A DNA stretch of 20,521 nucleotides from CAYWTX01 sp964461295 (GTDB taxonomy: Bacteria > Planctomycetota > Phycisphaerae > SM23-33). How positions within the stretch are numbered: position 1 is the first letter of the stretch; every line of letters starts with the position of its first letter. Made by a program: the position numbers and the translations under genes. Shown here piece by piece: positions 6,818 to 13,412 of the stretch. The stretch spans positions 1 through 20,521 of the forward strand of contig CAYWTX010000458.1 of the NCBI GenBank assembly GCA_964461295.1. Direction: 5' to 3'. A model generated the notes under the pieces. That model saw only the letters and a list, made by a program, of their open reading frames with translations. It was not told the origin of the DNA and did not search any database.

Positions 6818-7839
6818 AAGTGTTGATTACCGGCGGCAGCGGTCGCGTCGGCAAGGCGGTCGTCGAGCGGCTCGTCCGCGGCGGGCATGACGTGCTCGTC
6901 GTGGGGCGCAAGGCCGACGTGGAAACGCCCGGCGCCCGCTACGCCTCCTGCGACGTCACCCACTACGACGACGTCCGCCGCCACATGGCCGGGCGCGATG
7001 CCGTCGTGCATCTGGCGGCCGTGCCGTCGCCCACGCAGCAAAGCGGCCCGGAGGTCATGCGCGTGAACGTGCAGGGCACGTTCCACGTTTACGAGGCCGC
7101 CGCCCGCGAGGGCGTGCGGCGCGTGGTGCAGGCCAGTTCGATCAATGCCTTCGGCCTCACGTATGCCGTGCGCGACCTCGACCACCTGCGGTACTTCCCT
7201 ATCGACGAGGAGCACCCCACCGGCACGACCGACCCCTACGCGTTCTCCAAGGAACTCGTCGAGCGGATCGGCGAATACTACTGGCGGCGCGACGGGGTTT
7301 CCGGCACGGCCCTGCGGCTGCCGTGGGTTCACCCGGCCGGGCACCAGTACGGCCGGGACCACCGCGACCGCATGGCGCGGGAGCGGGCGCTGCTGGATGA
7401 GTTGCGGGCCATGCCGGAGGCGGCGCGGGTGGCGCGGCTCGCCGAGGCGCGGCGGCAGGCGGTCGAGCATCGCCTCAAGCGCCCGCTGGAGTTCGACGCG
7501 CCGCGGCGCGGCGTCGAGCGGCCGAAGTTCGACGACCTGCTGACGGCGATGTGCTGGAATGACCGGCACAACTTCTTCACGTTCATCGATGAGCGCGACA
7601 GCGCCCAGGCCATCGAGAAGAGCCTGACGGCGAACTACGACGGCGCCCACACGCTGTTCGTCAACGATTCGCACAACCAGTTGCTCTACGACAGCGAAAC
7701 GCTCGTGCGGTTCCTCTACCCCGAGGTGCCCGGGCGCCGCCAGGGCCTCTCCGGCAGCGGAACGCTGGTGAGCATCGAAGCGGCGCGCAAGCTCATCGGC
7801 TTCGAGCCGGAGTTCTCCGTCGCCGGGGCCGGACAGTGA
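6814..7839 (+). CDS. NAD(P)-dependent epimerase/dehydratase (extended SDR)
   Basis: The 341-residue protein starts directly with the Rossmann motif GGSGRVG (residues 7-13), has the VVHLAA segment, a serine-containing SSIN region and the catalytic Y-x-x-x-K as YAFSK (Tyr142, Lys146). This is the layout of extended short-chain dehydrogenases such as nucleotide-sugar epimerases and dehydratases. After the LPWVHPAG segment there is an unusually Arg/Glu/Ala-rich helical insertion (about residues 185-235) before the C-terminal substrate-binding part, so the substrate cannot be read from motifs. Its own ribosome binding site is weak, and translation probably depends on the overlapping 17-residue ORF. 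No sugar-pathway neighbours are present. Confidence 0.85.
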   Translation: MKVLITGGSGRVGKAVVERLVRGGHDVLVVGRKADVETPGARYASCDVTHYDDVRRHMAGRDAVVHLAAVPSPTQQSGPEVMRVNVQGTFHVYEAAAREGVRRVVQASSINAFGLTYAVRDLDHLRYFPIDEEHPTGTTDPYAFSKELVERIGEYYWRRDGVSGTALRLPWVHPAGHQYGRDHRDRMARERALLDELRAMPEAARVARLAEARRQAVEHRLKRPLEFDAPRRGVERPKFDDLLTAMCWNDRHNFFTFIDERDSAQAIEKSLTANYDGAHTLFVNDSHNQLLYDSETLVRFLYPEVPGRRQGLSGSGTLVSIEAARKLIGFEPEFSVAGAGQ

Positions 7840-7940
7840 GCAGGGATACAGGGAATGCAGGGGATAGAGAATCAGTGCGTTGGGAGAAACGTGTATTCCC
7901 GCAACTCCTGTCCATCCCTTTCATCCCCTTCATCCCTGCT
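7839..7940. repeat. Imperfect inverted repeat after the epimerase gene
   Basis: AGCAGGGATACAGGGAATG (from 7839) is mirrored by CATCCCCTTCATCCCTGCT (ending 7940): the arms share AGCAGGGAT and repeated GGGAT units. It begins at the stop codon and could form a long hairpin that protects or ends the transcript. There is no clear T-run. Confidence 0.45.
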
Positions 7941-7996
7941 GATTCTTCTTCTGCACCTCCGACACGCCCCCGGCCGATAAAGGACAATGGCGGCAC

Positions 7997-9421
7997 GTGA
8001 GCATGATGCAGATTCGCATGAGTTTTCTGGGCGCGGCGCAGAACGTAACCGGTTCGCGCTACCTCGTCGAGGTCGACCACTCGCGTGTCCTCGTCGATTG
8101 CGGGCTGTACCAGGAGCGCCAGTTCCTTGACCGCAACTGGGATCCGTTCCCCGTCGCCCCGCGCCAGATCGACGCCGTCGTGCTCACCCACGCCCACCTC
8201 GACCACTGCGGCCTGCTGCCCAAGCTCGTCAAGGAAGGCTTCCGCGGCAAGGTCTACTGCACCTCCGCGACGGCCGAACTGGCCCGCATCATCCTGCTGG
8301 ATTCCGCCGAGTTGCAGGAGGAAGACGCGGCCTACAAGCAGAAGCGCCACCGCAAGGAGCGGCGGCTGAGCCCGCGGCCGATCGTGCCGCTGTACACCGT
8401 GGCCGACGCCGAACGATGCCGCTCGATCTTCCGCTCCTGCCCGTACGGGGAGCCCATCGAGGTCGCCAGGAACATCACGGCCACGTTCCGCGACAGCGGG
8501 CACGTGCTCGGCTCGGCGACGATTCACCTCGACGTGAAGCGCGACGGCGACACGCGCAGCATCCTGTTTTCCGGCGATGTCGGGCGGAACGACATGCCGA
8601 TCATCGAAGACCCCTCCGTGCCCGACCAGGCCGACTACCTGCTCATCGAGAGCACCTACGGCGACCGCGACCACGAGCCGGCGCAGAACGTCGGCGACCG
8701 TCTCGCCGACGTGGTGAACCGCGCCAGGGCCGCCGGGGGCAACCTCGTCATCCCGTGCTTCGCGCTGGAGCGAGCCCAGGTGCTGCTGTACCTGCTCAAC
8801 GAGCTGCTGGCGGCCGGAAAGACCGAACAGACGCCCGTCTTCCTGGACAGCCCCATGGCCGTCAGCATCACCAAGGTCTTCGAGAAGCACCCCGAGCTGT
8901 ACGACGCGGAGATGAGCGGGTGGGTGGAGCGCCACCAGTCGCCCTTCCGCATGCCCGGGCTGCGCATGGTGCAGACGGTCGAGGAGTCCAAGCGGATCAA
9001 CCGCTTCGCGGAACCGTGCATCATTCTGGCCGGCTCGGGCATGTGCACCGGCGGGCGCATCAAGCACCACCTGGCCAACAACATCGAGCGCCCGGAGAGC
9101 ACGATCCTGTTCGTGGGCTACCAGTCGCGCGGGACGCTGGGGCGGGTGATCGCCGACGGCGCCGGCGAGGTCAGGATTCACGGCGTGCAGCGCCAGGTGC
9201 GCGCGAAGATCGAGCGGATCCACGGCTTGAGCGCCCACGCGGACCGCAATGAACTGGCCGCCTGGGTGAGCGGCATGGCCAGGCCGCCCCGGCGAGTGTT
9301 CGTGGTGCACGGCGAGGCGGAAGCAGCCGAGGCGTTCGGCCGCTTCCTGCACGACAGGACCGGCTGGCGCGTTTCGGCGCCGGCCTATGGCGAGCAGGCC
9401 ATCCTGAACGGGGAAGAGTGA
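7997..9421 (+). CDS. Beta-CASP metallo-beta-lactamase-fold RNase (CPSF73/YSH1-like)
   Basis: The 474-residue protein begins with FLGAAQNVTGSRYLVE, the usual opening of bacterial beta-CASP proteins. It has the metal-binding motif THAHLDHCG (His65, His67, Asp69, His70), then DSGHVLGS and FSGDVGRND with further metal ligands, IESTYGDR, and the beta-CASP segments PCFALERAQ, GSGMCTGGRIKHHL and HGLSAHADRNEL, ending with VFVVHGE. Proteins of this type are zinc-dependent RNA nucleases acting in the cytoplasm. The GTG at 7997 is taken as start because AAAGGA lies about 12 bases upstream; ATG 8003 or 8006 are alternatives two or three codons later. An overlapping ATG at 7987 is in another frame. It converges with recR. 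Confidence 0.9.
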   Translation: MSMMQIRMSFLGAAQNVTGSRYLVEVDHSRVLVDCGLYQERQFLDRNWDPFPVAPRQIDAVVLTHAHLDHCGLLPKLVKEGFRGKVYCTSATAELARIILLDSAELQEEDAAYKQKRHRKERRLSPRPIVPLYTVADAERCRSIFRSCPYGEPIEVARNITATFRDSGHVLGSATIHLDVKRDGDTRSILFSGDVGRNDMPIIEDPSVPDQADYLLIESTYGDRDHEPAQNVGDRLADVVNRARAAGGNLVIPCFALERAQVLLYLLNELLAAGKTEQTPVFLDSPMAVSITKVFEKHPELYDAEMSGWVERHQSPFRMPGLRMVQTVEESKRINRFAEPCIILAGSGMCTGGRIKHHLANNIERPESTILFVGYQSRGTLGRVIADGAGEVRIHGVQRQVRAKIERIHGLSAHADRNELAAWVSGMARPPRRVFVVHGEAEAAEAFGRFLHDRTGWRVSAPAYGEQAILNGEE

Positions 9422-9429
9422 CGGCGCCA

Positions 9430-9510
9430 GGCGGCAGGGAAGAGGGAAGGGAACGGCGCCTCTGCTCGTTTTCCGATAGGAACCGGCGCCCGGGACTGCT
9501 CCCTGCCGCC
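9430..9510. terminator. Inverted repeat between convergent genes, possible bidirectional terminator
   Basis: GGCGGCAGGGA (9430-9440) and TCCCTGCCGCC (9500-9510) are exact reverse complements between the stop codons of the beta-CASP gene and recR. Neither side has a convincing T-run, so it may be a repeat element rather than a true terminator. Confidence 0.35.
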
Positions 9511-9514
9511 GGTT

Positions 9515-10114
9515 CTAGACCGATCTTCGTTCCGTGATCGCATCCGAGAGCACGGACTTGCTGGCGTATTCGATCTGCCCGCCTGTGGGCAGGCCGCGGG
9601 CCAGGCGGGTCACCTTCACTCCCAGCGGCGCCAGGAGGCTGGTGATGTGCAGGGCCGTGCCGTCGCCGGACACGTCGGGGTTGGTGGCGAGGATCGCTTC
9701 CTTCACGCCGCCCTGCCGGACGCGGTCGGCCAGGGCGTCCAGCGTCAGGTCGTCGGCGTCGATGTCCTCCAGCGGGGCGATGTGGCCCATCAGCACGTGG
9801 TAGACGCCGGTGTAGGCGCCCGTCGCCTCCAGGGCCAGCAGGTCCTTGGGTTGCTCCACGATGCAGATCGTCGCGTGGTCGCGTCGCGGGTCGGCGCAGA
9901 CCGGGCACAGGTCGCCCTCGGCCAGGTTGTAGCACACCTTGCACGGGCGGACGTTCAACTTCACCGCGCGGATGGCGTCCGCCAGGCCGAGGGCATCGTC
10001 GTGCCTGGCCTTGAGGATGTGGAATGCGATCCTCTCGGCGGAACGCGCGCCGATGCCGGGCAGCTTGCTGAGTTCGGCGATCAGTTTCTCGATGGTCTGG
10101 CTGTATCCTGGCAT
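9515..10114 (-). CDS. recR: Recombination mediator protein RecR
   Basis: RecR works with RecF/RecO to load RecA onto single-stranded DNA gaps. The 199-residue protein has the N-terminal helix-hairpin-helix LSKLPGIGARSAERIAFHIL, a four-Cys zinc finger (Cys58, Cys61, Cys70, Cys73 in CKVC...CPVC), and a Toprim domain (ICIVEQPKDLLALE, then YHVLMGHIAPLEDI, ILATNPDVSGDGTALHI). It ends with the Walker-like ARGLPTGGQIEYASK region. Length matches the family exactly. The ATG at 10114 gives the standard N-terminus, though its ribosome binding site is weak. It sits downstream of ybaB on the same strand but 427 bp of repeat-rich DNA separates them, so it may need its own promoter. Confidence 0.96.
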   Translation of the reverse strand: MPGYSQTIEKLIAELSKLPGIGARSAERIAFHILKARHDDALGLADAIRAVKLNVRPCKVCYNLAEGDLCPVCADPRRDHATICIVEQPKDLLALEATGAYTGVYHVLMGHIAPLEDIDADDLTLDALADRVRQGGVKEAILATNPDVSGDGTALHITSLLAPLGVKVTRLARGLPTGGQIEYASKSVLSDAITERRSV

Positions 10115-10220
10115 GGATGCTATTCCGTTTTCGCGGGTTCTTTCCGCCAGGCGGGCGAGGGAAACCGCGGACTACACGAACGGGAGAAGGGGCACTCGTT
10201 GCGAACAGAGGGAAGTCAGT

Positions 10221-10397
10221 CCACAGGTTTCACAGATGGGAGACTGACAAAGACCATTCTTCTTCCATCTGTGGAATCTGTACTGCGGATGATGCTTTCC
10301 TTCACGGGCGAACAAAGTTTTCGGCGCAAAGTACGCAGAGAACGCAGAGAACAGAGGTTGTAGCGAACTTTTCTCTGCGACCTCCGCGCTCTCCGCG
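10221..10397. repeat. Repeat-rich spacer between recR and ybaB (10115-10541)
   Basis: This 427-bp gap holds no convincing gene. CACAGATGG (10231-10239) is mirrored by CCATCTGTGG (10265-10274) within longer imperfect arms, and GTACGCAGAGAACGCAGAGA (10331-10350) is mirrored by a TTCTCTGCGACCTCCGCG-type segment (10370-10397). The wording resembles the 17996-18153 element (cacagatg and cagagg units), so these are probably related dispersed sequences. Confidence 0.5.
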
Positions 10398-10541
10398 ATG
10401 AAGGCACATGTCCCTTTGGTTGCGGCCGCCGGCCGCGCTGGGGAATCTGTGGACGCATCTTCCCGTTTCTTTTCGGGCGATTCGTTCTTCATTCGTGCAG
10501 TTCGTGGTCTCTTCGCCCCGATCGCGAACCGGCGCCCGCTG

Positions 10542-10868
10542 TCACATCATCGCTTCCATCCCCGGCAGGGACATTCCGCCGGTAAGCTCGGCCATCGCTT
10601 CGCGGGCGGCGTCGGCCGCCTTGGCTTGCGCGGCCGACACGGCCGCTTTCACGAGGTCCTCGATCATGGCCGCGTCGGGCGCGCCGGTGAGCAGCTCGGG
10701 GCTGATCCTCAGGTCCACCAGCTTCATCTTGCCGTTGACGCCGGCGGCAACGGCCCCGCCGCCGGCCGTCGCCTCGAACGTGGTGCATTCGAGTTTCGCC
10801 TGCACTTCGGGCAGCCGCTGCTTGACCTGCATCGCGACTTTCATCATCTTGCCGAAATCGCCAAACAT
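10542..10868 (-). CDS. ybaB: YbaB/EbfC family nucleoid-associated protein
   Basis: The 108-residue protein begins MFGDFGKMMKVAMQVKQRLPEVQAKLE, the amphipathic N-terminal helix of YbaB/EbfC. A beta region follows, with GGGAVAAGVNGKMKLVDLRISPELL, then the LVKAAVSAAQAKAADAAREAMAELTGGMSLPGM helix and tail typical of the family. These small dimers bind DNA and are nearly always encoded between dnaX and recR. That order is kept here (dnaX 14649, ybaB, recR), although a two-gene unit and repeats are inserted. The ATG at 10868 is supported by GGAG about 7 bases upstream and by a perfect TATAAT box on the same strand. Confidence 0.95.
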   Translation of the reverse strand: MFGDFGKMMKVAMQVKQRLPEVQAKLECTTFEATAGGGAVAAGVNGKMKLVDLRISPELLTGAPDAAMIEDLVKAAVSAAQAKAADAAREAMAELTGGMSLPGMEAMM

Positions 10869-10914
10869 GGTTTCTCCAGGTGGGGAACACCGACGGGCAC
10901 GGATCCACGCCGGG

Positions 10915-10938
10915 ATTATACGCCAACGGAGGCGTTGG
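10915..10938 (-). promoter_or_regulatory. Promoter -10 box for ybaB, with an adjacent hairpin
   Basis: On the reverse strand a perfect TATAAT (10915-10920) lies about 47 bases before the ybaB ATG. No good -35 is seen. Immediately upstream a perfect hairpin, CCAACG/CGTTGG with a 4-base loop (10923-10938), occupies the spacer. It may end the prepilin transcript or serve as an operator. Confidence 0.45.
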
Positions 10939-10996
10939 AATACCAGCTTTCAGCATGCCGGACGGAAGCGGCGCCGCGATCCCGCGCTGCGGTCTC

Positions 10997-12001
10997 TCAC
11001 GGCTGCCACAGGTTCGCGTTGGCAGTGATGGTCGGGTCGAACTGCCAAGGCGCTGCGGCGCCGACGGCGCCGTCGGCGTAGAGGACATTGAGGCGATTCA
11101 TGTGCCTGGCGGACTTGCGGAGGTTCTCGGGCGTGTCCGCGTTGAGCGGGTCCACCTGCCCCGTGACGTAGTCCATCACCAGCGCCTTGTGCGAGGGGAA
11201 CTTCAGGTTCTGCGACCCGACGGCCATGCCGTAACTGCACTTGTACGTCGCGCCCAGCACGACCTCCATGCCGATCTTTCCGCTGCTGGTTGGCCCCATC
11301 CAGCCGAACATCGGACTGGCCGGATCGTTCACGCCGGGCGGGTCGGATGCATTGGTGAACAGCGGCTTGCCGCAATACAGGATGGCGTTGTACTCGCCGC
11401 AGGTATGGTTCATCAGCTTGATGACGGTCTTCCCGTTCTTGTTCGTGTAGAGGCGCAGCAGCCCGTCGTGGGTGTCGCCGTCGAAGTAGACCCTTGAGTT
11501 GTCGTCGCACTTGATCTCGAGGTACTCGCCGAACTGGTCGCTGCCCTTCCGCGTCCCGACGTTCATGGCGCCTTCGCCCTGGTGGCCGGCGTCATCGAGA
11601 TTGACCGACACCCCGCGGGTCTGGTTGCCCGTCAGAGACCCCGTCGGCGTCAGGTTGCGGTACTGCATCATGGACAGCGGACTGCCGAACATATGCGTCT
11701 GGACCACGTCGCTGGAGTCCTCCGGGCAGACGATCAGCCTGGTGTCGCTCACCACGGTGAACAGCACTCCCGGCCAGGTGTCCGCCGGCTGGAAACGCCA
11801 TCCGTCCGCCTCGCCCTTGGCCAGGCGGTCAGCACGCTCGATGGTGAGGGTCGAGCCGATCTGGCTCAGGTTGTTCTGGCAGATCGTGCTCCGAGCCACG
11901 GCGAAGGCCCTGCTGACCGTGGGAACCAGGACGGCAATCAGCAGCGCGATCACGCCGATGACGACCATCAACTCCGTCAACGTGAAACCTCGCCGTTTCA
12001 T
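10997..12001 (-). CDS. Type II secretion/type IV pilus-like prepilin protein, planctomycete type
   Basis: The 334-residue protein starts MKRRGFTLTELMVVIGVIALLIAVLVP: a class III signal peptide to be cut between Gly5 and Phe6 by a prepilin peptidase, with Glu at mature position 5 and a long hydrophobic helix. The body has LYTNKNGKT..., and near the C-terminus ARHMNRLNVLYADGAV, a version of the H..G.NVLFADG segment common in the large pseudopilin-like families of planctomycetes. It is likely assembled in or exported to the envelope. A GGAGGAG ribosome binding site lies in the 3' end of the HEAT-repeat gene, whose stop is only two bases upstream, so the two are translationally coupled. Substrate or role unknown. 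Confidence 0.85.
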   Translation of the reverse strand: MKRRGFTLTELMVVIGVIALLIAVLVPTVSRAFAVARSTICQNNLSQIGSTLTIERADRLAKGEADGWRFQPADTWPGVLFTVVSDTRLIVCPEDSSDVVQTHMFGSPLSMMQYRNLTPTGSLTGNQTRGVSVNLDDAGHQGEGAMNVGTRKGSDQFGEYLEIKCDDNSRVYFDGDTHDGLLRLYTNKNGKTVIKLMNHTCGEYNAILYCGKPLFTNASDPPGVNDPASPMFGWMGPTSSGKIGMEVVLGATYKCSYGMAVGSQNLKFPSHKALVMDYVTGQVDPLNADTPENLRKSARHMNRLNVLYADGAVGAAAPWQFDPTITANANLWQP

Positions 12002-12003
12002 GT

Positions 12004-12804
12004 TCAGCTCCTCCCTCCGGAGTTCGCGGGGCCCGCGCCCCCGCCGACAGCACCTTGTTCCGTTCCGGGCGGCGCGGTCGCCTCCGGCGTCGGGTGACGG
12101 ATTTCAAGTTCCGGCCGGCGCACGAGCGGCTTGCCCGCGGCCTGGTAGGCTTCCTGCACCTTGGGGTATCGCTTCACGTATTCGCACAGAAAGGCGATCT
12201 GGGCGGGCCAGTTCTTCTCCTGGTCGGGGGGCGGGCCGATGTACCGCATGTCCAGCTTCCGATACAACTCGCGAACGGCTCGGTACTGCACTTCCGGGGT
12301 GGAACGCTCCATCGCCTCCAGCAGCAGCATGGTGGCCCGAAGGCAGCGGCTTCGCCCCAGGCCGATCACCGCTCCGATCCGCGCCGACGCGTTGGGATCG
12401 CCCACGGCCATCTCGCCGAGCTTGTCGGCTGCGCCCTCATCGTGGAAACTGCCCAGGGCCGCCGCCGCGGCGGCACGCACCTGCGGAACCGGATCCCGGG
12501 TCGCCTGCTCGATGGCCGCGCGATGCTGCGCCTGGGCCGCCTGGGCCACGTGCGCCAGTCCCGCCAGCGCCGCCTCGCGCGCCTGCCAGTCGCCTTCGGT
12601 GAGGGCGGCGTCCGCCAGCGACTTGCCCGCCCCGGCAGGCTGCTCGGTGGCGATGCGGTGGATGGAGGCCAGGCGATCCTCGCGGCTCCCGCCCGTGATC
12701 CGGGCGCTGAGCCTGCCGAAGACGAAGTAGGAACAGGCCGTGATCGCCACAGCCCCCAGCCCCGCGTAGAACAAACTCTTGCGAAGATTTCCCTGTCGAC
12801 CCAT
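12004..12804 (-). CDS. Membrane-anchored HEAT-repeat protein
   Basis: The 266-residue protein has an N-terminal hydrophobic segment (about residues 9-32, SLFYAGLGAVAITACSYFVFG) and then alpha-helical repeats of HEAT type: the blocks around WQAREAALAGLAHVAQ, DPVPQVRAAAAAALGSF and DPNASARIGAVIGLG are typical. The C-terminal third (WPAQIAFLCEYVKRYPKVQEAY...) is not recognised, and a Pro/Gly-rich tail follows. Such scaffolds mediate protein contacts. I chose ATG 12804 rather than earlier in-frame starts (12828, 13017) because AGAGGT lies 6 bases upstream and a promoter -10 falls at 12827-12832. It forms a two-gene operon with the prepilin gene, suggesting an envelope role. Confidence 0.75.
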   Translation of the reverse strand: MGRQGNLRKSLFYAGLGAVAITACSYFVFGRLSARITGGSREDRLASIHRIATEQPAGAGKSLADAALTEGDWQAREAALAGLAHVAQAAQAQHRAAIEQATRDPVPQVRAAAAAALGSFHDEGAADKLGEMAVGDPNASARIGAVIGLGRSRCLRATMLLLEAMERSTPEVQYRAVRELYRKLDMRYIGPPPDQEKNWPAQIAFLCEYVKRYPKVQEAYQAAGKPLVRRPELEIRHPTPEATAPPGTEQGAVGGGAGPANSGGRS

Positions 12805-12826
12805 GCACGACCTCTTGAATGCCCAC

Positions 12827-12854
12827 ATTCTACCCAATCCGGGGCGTTTGGCAA
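12827..12854 (-). promoter_or_regulatory. Promoter of the HEAT-repeat/prepilin operon
   Basis: On the reverse strand TTGCCA (12849-12854), a 16-bp spacer and TAGAAT (12827-12832) form a good sigma70-type promoter. Transcription would begin near 12820, about 16 bases before the chosen ATG. Confidence 0.55.
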
Positions 12855-12877
12855 ACCAATCCGGGGCGTTTGGCAAG
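12834..12877. repeat. 22-bp tandem duplication over the promoter -35 region
   Basis: The 22-mer beginning CCAATCCGGGGCGTTTGG occurs twice head to tail (12834-12855 and 12856-12877) with only the last base different. The copy nearer the gene supplies the spacer and TTGCCA box; the second places another TTGCCA 22 bp (about two helical turns) upstream. Confidence 0.8.
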
Positions 12878-12885
12878 AAAAAGGC

Positions 12886-12985
12886 GCGGTTGAGGTCCGG
12901 GTGGCGCAACTTTCCGAGTTGCGGCCGCCGGAGTTCACAACTGTCGAGAGTTGTGCTGCCGGGAGGCGGCACTTCCTGAGCCATG
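12886..12985 (+). repeat. REP-like palindromic repeat (second family), copy 2
   Basis: This segment shares AGGTCCGGGTGGCGCAACT and CGGCACTTC with the element at 1571-1636 in opposite orientation. It is longer, with an added hairpin around ACAACTGTCGAGAGTTGT (12939-12956). It lies between the HEAT-gene promoter and the end of dnaX. Confidence 0.55.
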
Positions 12986-13070
12986 CCCGGAAGAAGGAAG
13001 TGTGCCGAGCTGCGCAACGCTCGACGGGGGAGCCTTGTCTGGCGGCGGCCCTCCCGGCGGCGCCTGGGGG

Positions 13071-13412
13071 CTATCCCTCGCCGGTTTCGTCGGCCGCCGG
13101 CGCGGCGTCGGTAGTCGCCGGGTCGATCCGCATGTCGGTGATGTCGCCCCCGAACATCGCGATCACCGAACGCACCGTGGCATCCTTGGCGAGGGTGTTC
13201 CGCTCCGAGGTGCTCAAGGCGCGCAGCGAGACGGGAGCCGGAGCGGCAGAGGACGAGGGAGAAGAGAAACCCCCCGCCCCGCCGGGCGGGGGCGTTTGGG
13301 AAGGAGGCGCTGAGGACGGGGGCGTTGGCGAAGGAAGCGATGAATCGCGACCTGGAACCGGACCGGCGTAGCTCTCCGGCGGCGCGGCGCTAGGCGCTAC
13401 CGGGATTGGCCT
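13071..13412 (-). CDS. dnaX: Frame-shifted tau-like C-terminal extension of dnaX
   Basis: This open stretch lies one base out of frame with the dnaX reading frame and is reached only if the A10 tract (13412-13421) loses one A or gains two. It encodes 113 residues: a Pro/Ser/Ala-rich linker and then ERNTLAKDATVRSVIAMFGGDITDMRID, which resembles the short conserved end of many bacterial DnaX proteins (D..V...I..F.G.I.D.R). The conservation argues that the segment is translated as part of a full-length product of about 525 residues, ending at the TAG at 13071-13073. It has no start of its own. Confidence 0.65.
   Translation of the reverse strand, partial: RPIPVAPSAAPPESYAGPVPGRDSSLPSPTPPSSAPPSQTPPPGGAGGFSSPSSSAAPAPVSLRALSTSERNTLAKDATVRSVIAMFGGDITDMRIDPATTDAAPAADETGEG

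Noticed and set aside
7793..9352. 519-codon reverse-strand open frame opposite the beta-CASP gene
   Set aside because: No motif or ribosome binding site; the plus strand has a full set of beta-CASP motifs.
10398..11081. Plus-strand open frames across ybaB
   Set aside because: They are antisense to a well-supported YbaB gene and cross repeat DNA.
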